Shown: piece after piece, positions 11,919-22,309 of the stretch
How the letters are laid out: the number at the start of each line of letters is the position of its first letter
How positions within the stretch are numbered: the first letter of the stretch is position 1
Assembly: GCF_020497125.1 (NCBI RefSeq)
Contig: NC_059087.1
Coordinates: 18,323,925 to 18,387,924, forward strand
Source of the DNA: Mauremys mutica
Taxonomy: Eukaryota > Chordata > Testudines > Geoemydidae
DNA length: 64,000 nucleotides
Direction: 5' to 3'
The notes under the pieces: model-generated
The model's database searches: none
Seen by the model: the letters and a program-made list of their open reading frames with translations, nothing else
What the model was told of the DNA's origin: nothing
Program-made: the position numbers and the translations under genes

Positions 11919-13374
11919 TATTTTCTGAATAATTCTTCTTTCTGGCAGAAAGTTTCTACGTTTGATCTCTGCTCAAAAGTGAATTGAGTAAAATATCGTC
12001 ACCCATTTCTGAGTTATAAAACCACACTGTTCTCACTCCTGCTGTAAAATGTGTAAGCTTTTTTTAAAAAAAACGCCAGCACAAAAACAGACAAAGTTTG
12101 TTTCTCCTGACTAGTTGTTACTGAGGAGTAAAGGCCAGAACAATTAAAAACCTACACATACAAAGTATCAATGCTATAAACTGAAAAAAATCTGATTAAA
12201 AATACAAAATTCTCTAATTTGGTGGTGTATTTACATTATGCCTTAGTGTTGTAAACAGTATAACATGCATCAACATTAATTACATGGGTGTGGTTCTGAG
12301 ATTTATTTCACTGTGGAGTTCATTGCTTCATAAATGTGACTATGCAACTGAGTACACAAAGAAAAGATTAAAATAATCTTCCTTCTGCCCTTCCTCACTT
12401 CCTTAAAATACACAAAAACAAAAGCTTACATTTACAGAATATTAATTATACTTTTTTAAACATTAAAAAAAACCAGGAAATGGAAACATAATAGGCCTAA
12501 TAGAAACCTTTACTTGGTCATATTATAGTTGGGACTTCAACAGGAGCTTTACCTGAGGAAGGAGTGTCAGATACTGTCCAAGAGAGTCTTCTGGACTACT
12601 AATTACATTTTTAAGTACATATCTCTATATACAGTAGTCCCAACCCAATTTAACCGAAGTACAAGTTCCACACATGGTATTTTATTTTAACATGATATAT
12701 ATCTGCAAAGACAAGTAACGTGACCACCTTTGCCATATAAGCCTCCCTCCCATCTTTAATTGTACTCCCAGCTAATGTCATCTCTCCATCCATCTATCTT
12801 AGGGTTTTATACTGTTGCCCATCACTGTGGTATCCAAGTGACTTCTGCATAAAATCAGCAGCAATAACAAAATCCTTTATTATGGACACCATGGAGTCTC
12901 TGGCACTCCTCCCTTTCTGGGATCAAAACTCTTCTTGTGGTAGGATTTTTGTGGTGTTGGTGGGTAGGAGTTAGTAACAGTTTGGAAATAAAAGGGGTGT
13001 TTGAATTTTGAGCGTCAGCTATGGTGTAAAAACTCTCTCAAAAGGGAAGGCCTTACAGGGTTTCCTAAGACAGACTCCAGATTTACCACATCTCTTCTGA
13101 AAGACTGTTCCATAGCTGGATCCCCTCGACAGAGAATGCTTTGTCGCCAGCTCTCACATGCTTTGAGATCTGCACTGTCCTAGAGGAGCACAGCTGTCAC
13201 GGTGGCTCATAGATTAAAACTGGGTCTGATGTACTCGGGGCTTAATCCGCTAACTGCATTTGTTATGATAAACTTGGGGCCTGATCCTGTAAAATGCTCA
13301 TGCAAGTAGCCCCCAATGACTTCAATTAGACTATTCAGATGAATGAGTTTGTGATAAAAGGCCCCTATCTATCT

Positions 13375-13432
13375 TCTGTTTGTACAGGGCCTAGCACAAT
13401 AGGACTCAGGCCCATAGACACCACCACAACAC
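13375..13432. repeat. short ancient repeat fragment ('gggcctagcacaat')
   Basis: A short stretch with 'tgtacagggcctagcacaat', matching the wording of the fragment at 43085. It is too short and diverged to classify. Confidence 0.35.
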
Positions 13433-14385
13433 CTCCCTCCCTGTTTTGAATGTTTATGATTGTAACCATACAATAGCATTTGTGTAAATTTTAGTATGTC
13501 ATATTAAGATTTGTAAGTTATTAAATATAATTTTAGAGAGATTTGATTTTTATTGGTAAATATCAATTTCACTGTCACAAAAAAGACAACATATTTCAAT
13601 CAATAATAACTAAAATGTATAGCCAGGCAAAGAAAGAAAAATGCTGCTTGAGAAGACTTTTGAATTAGACTTGTTACAAATGGACTAACAAGTGGACTAG
13701 TAAAAACAGCTATGATTTGTTGATTTAAGGATATTTACTTTGTATTTTTTGACATATTGACAATTTGTATTTTAAGTTATAAAGCTTGAATTTTTTGAAT
13801 CTCAGTGTCTACTGTCATTAAATAATCTTCTGATTCCCCATAGCTTCCTGCAACTGAACATTTAAAATGATAAAAATAGATAAAAGTGCTTAAGACCCAT
13901 AATTTCACAAATGTAAAAAATTAAATTGATAAAAATCTAAAAAATACTCAAAATGAACATCAATATTATCTATTGAAATTATAACAAATAAAAATTGAAT
14001 TCTGCCAAGACTAAATAAATATTGGCTCTCAATTTAAAGACAGATCAGTTTTCACCTGTAAAGTGGGGATGATACTCCAATCTCCCATACTTTGTTTTGT
14101 CTATTTATACTGTCAGCTCTTCACAGCAAGCACTATCACCTACAACAGGACTCTGATCTCAAGTGCAGCCTCTTGTTGTTGGTGTAATACAAATAAATAA
14201 CCATGATCCACTCAATGGTTCCAAACTCCAGCACTTTTAAAATAAAACAAATTTCCATTCACTTACATCCCTGTTCATGTGCATGTTATAGTTTGAACAA
14301 TCTGCAGGAGGTTCCAAATTTATTTTCAGTTATAAAACAAACTATATTTAGTTCAAAGATCTGTAAGAAAATTCAGAGATTTTAA

Positions 14386-14402
14386 AATTATTATTATTAT
14401 TA
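14386..14402. repeat. (ATT)n microsatellite
   Basis: About five ATT units, uninterrupted. Confidence 0.7.
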
Positions 14403-15869
14403 ACAAGTATGAAAATACAGAGCTAAAATTGGGTTTCCTTTGAGGTTTCAAGCATTCATTACATTTTATGACCCTAAGCTTTGTTTAAAAAGTATAATGT
14501 AAATAACTGAGAAAACATCCAATTATCATCACTATTAAAAAAAAACAGACACTCTGTTTGGCACTGGAACACTTACGGGTGCAGTTTGTGGTACAATGGA
14601 ATTGTACTATAGTCCAAAATCCTGAAACCGGGGAGGGGTGATAGGGGTGAGTAATAATATCTACTAATGGTGGTGTATAAGAAGGTAATTTCTGAACTGT
14701 TAAGAGCATTATGCAGCTGCTGAACTCATGGGGAAAAGTTTCTGATTACCACAATTCATGAACACGAAACAAAAATGAAAGTAAAATCTAGTAATAGATT
14801 CTCTATTCCCACCACCACGCTCCCTAATCAATCAAATGTTTGGCCACAAATTTCTTCTAGAAGAGACATGTCTAAGTGCAGACAGAAGAATCAAATACTT
14901 CAGAAAACTAACATCTATATACTGTCTCTGTAAACATACTGCAGCAATACTATTAACACCATAAAATGTAGCAGAATGATAACTAGCTTTGGTAGATACT
15001 TAGCAATATTAAATATTGCCTCTGCAGCCCTCCAAATTTTTAAGATTTTTTTTGCTCCTATTTAGAAATGTACTAAGAGTATTTATGTACATTTTTTACC
15101 TTACAAAAATTTTAAAAGGGTATATATGGTTCTGAATATGAAATTCAATTTCAAATGAAGCAGAAAAGCTAAGCTTATTAAAACATAAAATAACTACTCT
15201 TGTTCATGTGAAATAGAGGGGGTTCTTATTCTGACATATTTGCATCAATAGCTTCATATGTGGTAGCATGAAATATATTATTAAAAACAGAATATATCAA
15301 AAAATAAACAAAACCACAAGTTAGTTCAGTCTCACCAAGCTCCTTAGGAGCAGTTTATGTTCCTTGCTGAGGTTATAGATATTATCTTGTGTGCATGACT
15401 CTGCATCAAAGGTGCTCTACTGTTAAATTACAATCTACACTCAGAACAAATTTAAAATAGCAAAGCTAATCTTAAAGAGAATTGTGATAGTTTAAGATTT
15501 CATTTATCATTATAATCCTCAGGCACTTTTGAATGTATGAACTATGCATCTGTGTAACTCGAGTTTCAGACCCCAATCCAGCATCTGGCTCAACAAGGAT
15601 AGAACCCTGTGTCCGGGTGGAACCCCACTGATTTCAGTGAGGTTCTGGGCAGGGCTCCACCTGCCTGAAGCCAGTTTCAGGATCAAGACTTAAAAGAACA
15701 AAACTAACGGAAGTGGCACCAAACTTCTCTCCCATCAAGTACAAGATATGTAAAAAATGAAGAACATTGCACAACATTCAGTTTGGTCCTTGCATCTACG
15801 TATCATGTGGTTAAACTATATCATCTATCTGATTTAGGTTATGAACACCTAGGTGCAAAGATCATAGTA

Positions 15870-15975
15870 CGTTTGTACAGTACCAGGTACACAGATAATT
15901 ACAGTTGTTGCTGTCCCACTAGGTGCTATACAGAAAGTGTGGCAGATCCCTGCCCTGAGTAGTATGCAGTCTGAA
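15870..15975. repeat. ancient SINE/LINE fragment
   Basis: The wording 'gtacagtaccaggtacaca' followed by 'cactaggtgctatacag' and 'gatccctgccctgag' follows the same repeat type as 9350-9470 and 27655-27745. The copy is diverged and the family is not resolved. Confidence 0.4.
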
Positions 15976-16208
15976 TTGATGATAATGATGTCATTCACTA
16001 CATAAGATGACACCATCCACTCAGGATTAAACAAAGACTGTGAATGGCTTGCCAACTACAAAAGCAGTTTCTCCTCCCTTGGTTTTCACACCTCAACTGC
16101 TTGAAAAGGGCCTCATCCTCCCTGATTGAACTAACCTCATTATCTCTAGCCTGCTTCTTGCTTATATATACATATATACACACACACACCTGCCCCTGGA
16201 AATTTCCA

Positions 16209-16341
16209 CTACATGCGTCCGACGAAGTGGGTATTCACCCATGAAAGCTCATGCTCCAAAACGTCTGTTAGTCTATAAGGTGCCACAGGACTCTCTGCTG
16301 CTTTTACAGATCCAGACTAACACGGCTACCCCTCTGATACA
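16209..16341. repeat. interspersed repeat, copy B ('gactaacacggctacc' type)
   Basis: The second copy of the repeat at 11787-11918, in the same orientation. It is immediately preceded by a short TATACA/CACACA stretch (16160-16190). The high identity between the copies suggests that the family amplified fairly recently. Confidence 0.65.
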
Positions 16342-17269
16342 TAAGACTGTAAACTTCTAGGGGCAGTGACTGTCTTCCTAGGCATCAGAAAAGCATCTTA
16401 CACATTGTGAGAGCTATTGCAAGAAAAAAAATAATAAAGATACAACACTGAACAACAGAATAAAATAAAACTATTAAATAAAACCATTCTTAAGTAAAAA
16501 TCAACCACCACAGGCTATGGCCACTCTTTACATGATTATACACAGGTCAGAAGGAATAAAGGTTTAGAAACAGAAAAGGATTTGTGTCTAAGGCAAACTC
16601 AGTGAAGTAACTTCTGAACCCAGGTCCATATTTCAACTTGATAAACCAGCCATGGCTCCCTCACATGCGGGGCAGATTAACGATAAAAGCACAAAAACGC
16701 CTGACAAAAACAAACTTAAAATAAGCCCGGGAGGCGGAAACCCTCAGCCCGTCCCACCCCATCCTCGCCTCATGGTCCCGGCGGGTCGGGGCTCCGGGCG
16801 CTCGGGCAGCTCTGCAGCCAGTTCGGGCTAATCGTCCCCATCCCGGCGAGCCCGGGGGGCGAGAGCCCCAGCCCCCGGCAGGAGCCAGGCGGCATTTCCT
16901 CCCGCACCAGCTTCCTCTTTGCTTAGTCACGGCAGGAGCCCCCTCGGGGAGGCGCATGGCCCGGCGCCCGGCACCCTTCGCTGGCTCCCCACACGGGGCC
17001 GGGCGGCCGCAGGGGCTCCGGGACCCCCTGGAGCCCGGCCCCGGGCAGGGCGGCTGGAGCGAGGCCCCTCCGAGGCGCGGCCTAGATGCCGGCTGTTCCT
17101 GTTCCGGGCTCCTGGTCCCGCGGGCTGCCGCGGGGGGAGGGGAGAGCTCCCCGCGCGCCCCCAGGCGGAGGGTCGCTGCCCCCCAGCACGGAGGGGGCCC
17201 GGGGCGGAAGCGCCCCCTCCCCCAGCCACCCCCCGCTCGGTCCTTCCCCGGCGCGGCGCTGGATGTTAC

Positions 17270-17296
17270 CTTCATCAGCCTCCTGCTGGCCGCCAT
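17270..17296 (-). CDS. UBE2L3: UBE2L3 coding exon 1 (start codon to first donor)
   Basis: Nine codons, MAASRRLMK, followed directly by a GTAAC donor (17269-17265). This is the N-terminal peptide of UBE2L3. Joined in phase to 7443-7538 it gives MAASRRLMK-ELEEIRKCGM, as expected. The ATG lies in CCAAGATGGCGGCC-like context, a strong initiation context. Together the two exons encode 41 of the roughly 154 residues of the protein. The rest lies left of the window. The minus-strand frame that runs on past the donor is not coding beyond this point. Confidence 0.95.
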
Positions 17297-17300
17297 CTTG
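17288..17300 (-). promoter_or_regulatory. YY1-type motif over the UBE2L3 start codon
   Basis: Minus-strand CAAGATGGCGGCC contains the AAGATGGCGGC consensus of YY1. This site often overlaps the start codon of housekeeping genes and positions transcription just upstream. It is seen directly in the sequence; occupancy is inferred. Confidence 0.65.
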
Positions 17301-17314
17301 GATCTGCTAGTGCT

Positions 17315-17332
17315 GCCCCACAATGCATGGCG
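17315..17332 (+). promoter_or_regulatory. ZNF143/Staf-like site upstream of UBE2L3
   Basis: GCCCCACAATGCATGGCG has the conserved CCCAYAATGCA core of the Staf/ZNF143 binding site, with mismatches at the outer positions. It lies about 20 bases upstream of the UBE2L3 ATG, in the promoter island, beside GC boxes. Confidence 0.5.
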
Positions 17333-17620
17333 GCTGCGGGCGGGGCGGCTAAAGCCCTGCGCTTCCTGGAAGGGAGGGAGCGAGGGGGAAGCGAGGGGCC
17401 CCTGTCTCCTGCGCCCGGGCTGCTCCCCTTCCTCCGCCCAGCGACCACCTCGGGGGGCAGGGCAGGAGAGGAGACCCCTCCCAGCGGGAGCTAGAGGCTC
17501 CCCACCCCCCTCCCTTGGAGAGCCTGCAGCCCCGGGCAAGGGGAGAATAAACACCCCTTCCCCTCCTAGGGGGTCTGTGCCCTGGGGACAGGAGCGAGGG
17601 TCCCCCCTCCCCGGGGACCT

Positions 17621-18939
17621 GCATGGAAAAATGAACTCCCCTCCCCCAGGCACACACTGCGAGTGAGAGCTGCACCCTCAATGGGGACATAGGAGCTGCA
17701 CCTGCCACCCTTTGAGAGAGAGAGAGAGACCCCCATGGACCCCTTTTGGGGGGCTCCCTCCCAATGCTCCTTGCGAGCCCTGTGTGTGTGTGTGTGTGTG
17801 AGAGAGAGAGCAGAGAGCTGCACACACAGTCCTCTTGGGGCACAGGGGGAAAGAGGGGAGGGGACCCTTCTTCCAGCCCTCTGCCCCTCTTGGTGAGCCC
17901 TGATGTGGGGCAGAGGAAGAACCCAGCATTCACACTTCTGGGCTGAAGGAAGGGAAAACTGGAGAGTGCGTTGCACACACCTTTCTTTGGCACTAGCTTT
18001 AAGACAGTTTTAAAAGCCTCTTCCTTTATGCTGTTGGGGTTGGGCTGTTTAGTATTTTCCATTTTTTACTGTCTTTATTATTGCTGCTGCTGTGTTGTAT
18101 TTTATTTACTGTACATCATCTTCCATGGAAACACCTGTGGAAAGAGGAAATGTTACTGAATAAATCCATCTGATTCTCTGAGCCACAAATACTCCCTCTT
18201 TGGGTACCCTTACAGGAGTGGGGGGGGAGAGACCTGCAGTTCCAGCATAGACCAGGAACTATCATATACCCCACTGATACCAGACAAGATGTGCTGAGTA
18301 GCCCCACCACAAAATACACTAGTAGCACAGCTAGTTCAGGTGCCATCATCCTGTTGGCTTCCCCTCTGTAGCTATACATTCCTACTTTCTCCAGGAAGAA
18401 TGAAATCTGTGAGTCGTATAGCTAATGCTAACCAACACAACAATTTGATGTGCTTTATAGCCTTTTCCCAAGTCTCCAAAAATGGCTGCTCCCCAACTCC
18501 ATCTCTCCCCAGCTGGCTTCTCAATTTTCAGTAGACTCTCTAATGCGCATTGTTGGCACAATCCTTTCTGGGAGTACTACCCAACTCCATTCTGTTTGTA
18601 TTTGTGCCCCTTAGTTCCTCTCTGCATTGGACATGTCCCCAAGTGACTGAGACTTGGCAAATCTAAATCTTCAGGAAATGCTGTTCCTCTTTCCTGAAAA
18701 GCTTTAAGTCTTACAGCAAACTTGTAGAGTCCTGTCAAACTCAGGCAATTTGAAAGGGTGAAATTTCAAACTGTTATGAGAGATTTTAAAAGTCTCATTA
18801 AAACATACAGAATAAATTCCTTTGAGTGGCATAGAATGAATCCACCAAATAATAATGATTTCATCAAATATTTTGCCTTTCTGTAGTGCCTTTTGTTCCA
18901 AGAACTCAAAGAACTTTACTAACATTAGGTAATGAGTTA
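17621..18939. other. flank upstream of UBE2L3; no gene recognised
   Basis: The sequence changes from a moderately GC-rich flank with GA/GT microsatellites to AT-rich DNA. A (GA)n run lies at 17715-17729 and a (TG)n(AG)n run at about 17781-17810. No exon with convincing splice sites was found. An antisense or divergent transcript from the UBE2L3 island is possible but not supported here. Confidence 0.5.
17780..17810. repeat. (TG)n(AG)n compound microsatellite
   Basis: A TG run of about nine units is followed by AG units in an otherwise single-copy flank. Confidence 0.85.
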
Positions 18940-18944
18940 AATCA

Positions 18945-19159
18945 TGCTACACCCTTGGCAACTAATTTAGTACCTACCTCATTGGGGTGTTGTGAGAAAT
19001 AATTACTTTGTAAAATGCTTTGAAGGTTAAAATGCTATATAAATGTTAAGTGTTATGATTACTTTATTCTAATATTAGGCATTTAGGGATGATTATATCC
19101 ATTTTGCTGATGGGGGAAATGAAGCACAGAGAGAGGTTAAGCAAAAGGAGCAGGTTGAC
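18945..19159. repeat. MIR-type SINE sequence interrupted by Harbinger insertion
   Basis: 'ctacctcattggggtgttgtg' and 'tttgtaaaatgctttgaagg' follow the MIR 3' region. 'ccattttgctgatggggg...gcacagagagaggttaag' at about 19100-19145 follows the MIR core. The Harbinger element begins at 19163, so it inserted next to or inside old MIR DNA. Confidence 0.55.
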
Positions 19160-19381
19160 TCAGGCCTGGTCTACACTAGGACTTTAATTCGAATTTAGCA
19201 GCGTTAATTCGAACTAACCGCTCAACCGTCCACACCAGGAAGCCATTTAAGTCGAACTAGAGGGCTCTTTAGTTCGAATTCGGTACTCCACCCCGACAGG
19301 TGGAGTAACGCTAAATTCGACATGGCTAGCTCGAATTAGGCTAGGTGTGGATGCAAATCGAACTTAGTAGCTCCGGGAGCT

Positions 19382-19397
19382 ATCCCACAGTGCACCA
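19382..19397 (+). promoter_or_regulatory. ZNF143/Staf-like motif in Harbinger left inner end
   Basis: ATCCCACAGTGCACCA keeps the CCCACA.TGCA core of the Staf/ZNF143 site. It lies about 170 bases upstream of the likely Myb-protein start codon. A related, better match stands at the other inner end (23833-23848). Confidence 0.4.
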
Positions 19398-19552
19398 CTC
19401 TGTTGACGCTCTGGACAGCAGTCGGAGCTTGGATTCTCTGACCAGCCACACAGGAAATGACCCGGGAAAATTTGAATTCATTTTCCTGTCTGGGCACTTT
19501 GAATCTGACGTCCTGGCTGGACATCGGGGCGAGCTCCGCAGCACCTGCAACG

Positions 19553-21416
19553 ATGCAGAGCTCTCCAGCAGAGGAGTCCAGCCAATCCAAGAATAGAAAG
19601 AGGTCCCCAGCATGGACAGACCGGGAAGTCCTGGATCTGATCGGTGTGTGGGGCGAGGAGTCTGTGCTGTCGGAGCTGCGCTCCAGCAAGCGGAATGCAA
19701 AGACCTTCGAGAAGGTCTCCAAAGCAATGATAGAGAAAGGATACAGCCGGGATGCAATGCAGTGCCGCGTGAAAATCAAGGACCTGAGACAAGGCTACCA
19801 AAAAGTCAGAGTGGCAAACGGACGCTCCGGAGCCCGGCCCCAGACATGCCGCTTCTACGAGGCACTGCATGCCATTCTAGGTGGGTCTGCCACCACTGCC
19901 CCACCAGTGACCGTGGACTCAGTGGATGGCATAGTGAACCTGGACAGTTCCTCCTCGATGTTCGCCGATGGGGAAGATGAGGAAGGGTCTGTGGAGGACG
20001 GCGCAGGCGACAGCGAACACAAAACCGCTTTCCCTGACAGCCAGGATCTCTTCATCACCCTCACAGAGATCCCCTACCAACCCTCCCCGGCCGTTAACCC
20101 GGACTCTGAATCAGGGGAAGGATCAGGCGGTAAGTGCTATAAACATGTAAACATTTATTTTTTATAAAACAGGTATAAAAAAAATAGAAATGCTATATAT
20201 AAAATTTTCAGTGAAAAACTATACGAAAAGTAGGTCCACACATATAGGGATTGAACAATAATCCTCCAGGGACAATTCAAGAAAGGTCTCATTTAGGTCC
20301 TCGAAAAGCCTCCGCAGGAGGTTCCTGGGGAGAGGTGCCTTGTTGGGTGCTCCGTGGAAGCACACTCTTCCGCGCCAGGACATCCTTATGTAGATGGGAA
20401 TCATCGCCTCCACAAGCATGGCCGCATATGGTCCTGGTCTCTGCAGGGCTTCTCTTAGCATCCGCTCTTTGTGACTCCGAGGGACCCGCATCAGGGTGAT
20501 CTCGTTCATGAAATGCTGCATCTAATTAGGGCAATTAGTGTATTGTTACTGTTGTGAATGGTTGACTTTTACTTTGCATAACAATGACCCTCGCTTAACA
20601 GCCACGTGTTGTAGGCCACATAGGAAAAGCATACATTGATCTTTCCCGTGCACTGGCGGGAGTGGCTGGAAAAGGGTCAGAGTATATGATTTCCAGATTG
20701 CCTTTAGCGGGAGGGCACAGCTATCCATTAACTGATAAGCAGAATATACTGTAAGGCTTACCAGGACTGTCTGCTAGACGGATTCAGCTGTCTCTGCCCA
20801 CTTGTCCGCTCTCCTGTGCAATGCCGCAGCCAATGAGAGCGTATTCCGAAATCTCGAACTTGTCCTGAGATCTCGTGAGACTTGTTGCCCTGTATGGTCT
20901 TGTTCAGAGAAACTGACTAGACTGTGTTCACTGTTCGCAAACATGTATCTGTTCAAGGAAATCAGTTACTTTTCCCATCACACAGCTTCGGCTCTTTCCC
21001 GGACTGCCCCGGCATCCCCCTCGCAGAGGCTGGCGCAGATTAGGCGGCGAAAGAAAAAGACTAGGGACGAGATGTTTGCGGAACTGATGGCCTGCTCCAG
21101 AGCCGAGGCGGCAGAGCAGAGACAGTGGAGGGAGACCCTATGTCAACAGCATCGCACACACATCGAACGGGAGGATAGCTGGCGGCAGGAAGACCAGCAG
21201 GCGACTCAAACGCTGCTTGGCCTAATGAGGGAGCAAACGGACACGCTCCGGCGCCTTGTTGATGTTCTGCAGGACCGCAGGCAGGAGGACAGAGCCCCCC
21301 TGCATTGTATCTGCAACCGCCCTCCCCCGCCAAGAAGTCCTGCCCCCCCCTCACCCAAAAGTACAAGACGGAGGGGCGGTAGGGGCCGTGAGAACTGTCA
21401 CTGCACCACTGCATAG
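19553..21416 (+). CDS. Harbinger Myb/SANT-like DNA-binding protein, two exons
   Basis: This is the accessory protein of PIF/Harbinger elements, which binds the transposon ends and helps carry the transposase to the nucleus. Exon 1 runs to 20129 and the intron is 20130-20985 (GTAAGT donor, CACAG acceptor). Exon 2 is 20986-21416, ending in TAG; the join is in frame (phase 1). From ATG 19553 the product is about 335 residues; an in-frame ATG at 19457 would add 32. The trihelix/Myb-type domain follows KRSPAWTDREVLDLIGVW and includes DAMQCRVKIKDLRQGYQKV. After it come an acidic linker (DGEDEEGSVEDGAGDSE) and, in exon 2, a basic RRRKKKTR stretch, a glutamine- and arginine-rich helix, and a proline-rich basic C-terminus. 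The splice structure is inferred from sequence. Confidence 0.82.
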
Positions 21417-22309
21417 CGCTAATGTACCACACACCTCTCACGCTATACATTTGTAGAAGTGCTTCCCTTACAGGCTCACCCAGTCCCAAATCCAAGTTTC
21501 ATCCCCCCACTGTGTATTAGATTATTAAAAGCTGTTTGCTGTTATTCACTGTTTCGGTCACGTCTTTCGTGTCAGAGGATTTTTTTGTGTATGGGGGGGG
21601 GAGGGGATTTATAATTGCACGGTATAGCCTACATTACCAGGGTACAGACTTGGGGGCATGATCAACTGCAGGGCACACACACACTGCAGTCAGTAGGCAC
21701 CAGGGTCACTCTGTGTGATGTATGCTGCCCCGGGTCATTCTGTGATGTGTATGCTTGTCCAGGGTCCTAGCGCCTGCCACCCCCTTAATGTTAAGGCACG
21801 CTGCCCTTACCATGCACTTCCACCGTAGCAACGAGCCTCTCCGCTGCCCTGAGCCCCAACAAGAGCCCTCATCCACGGACAGATACTCACCCTTCCCCCA
21901 CACCCCTCACCCCTTCCTACGCCCAAACCCGCAGCCCACTGCCGTCATCCAAACCCCTATCCAAAGAAGGCACCACTCACCCCTTCCTGCAAACCCACCC
22001 CTTCCTGCAATCCCTCCCCTTCATGCACAACCACTTGCAACCGTCCCCCACCCCAGAGACCTATGTAGGAGCAGGAGGATGTCATTCCTCTATGGAACAA
22101 GCGGTCTGTACATCAGTGCACACCGTGCCCAGCACAGTATGCGTCCATGTTTCAACACCTGAACAGAAATGCAAAGTAAAACAAAGATTTATTAATAATG
22201 AGCGTAACAATTAATTTGCTTTAAAACGTGCTTTGGAAGTGGGGGAAACTTGGAGAACGGGGTATGTAACCGCAGATCGAAATCGACACATACAGACACA
22301 GGCCCAGGG
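21417..22309. other. Harbinger spacer between the two convergent genes
   Basis: Non-coding middle of the transposon. An ATTAAA-type polyadenylation signal lies near 21522 for the plus-strand gene. A minus-strand AATAAA (plus-strand tttatt, 22188-22193) lies downstream of the transposase stop. A C-rich stretch at about 21890-22050 repeats cacccctt/ccttcctgca words. Confidence 0.6.

Larger units (their letters stand above)
7539..17269 (-). other. UBE2L3: UBE2L3 intron 1
   Basis: The interval lies between the GTAAC donor after coding exon 1 and the AG before coding exon 2, about 9.7 kb. A long first intron is typical of this gene. It is AT-rich except at its right end, which lies in the CpG island. 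It holds a foldback MITE (7961-8192), old SINE pieces (about 9350, 10765 and 15870) and two copies of one interspersed repeat (11787 and 16209). The stretches 8200-9340, 9480-10760, 10935-11780, 11925-13370 and 13440-15860 contain nothing I can name. Confidence 0.85.
16730..17620. promoter_or_regulatory. UBE2L3: CpG island at the UBE2L3 promoter and exon 1
   Basis: About 0.9 kb of strongly GC- and CpG-rich DNA in an AT-rich setting, centred on the UBE2L3 start codon. This is the usual promoter of a widely expressed gene. GC boxes (gcgggcggggcgg) lie at 17336-17348, just upstream of the start on the minus strand. No TATA box is evident. Long open frames on both strands here, up to 330 codons, result from the low stop-codon density of GC-rich DNA. 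I cannot place the transcription start exactly. Confidence 0.85.

Noticed and set aside
16661..17653. 330-codon minus-strand open frame across the CpG island
   Set aside because: It merely contains UBE2L3 exon 1 (MAASRRLMK) and runs on through a good splice donor. The rest is GC-driven low-complexity sequence.
19457..21416. Myb/SANT protein as a host gene
   Set aside because: It lies within Harbinger terminal repeats, facing the transposase, so it is the transposon's accessory gene.
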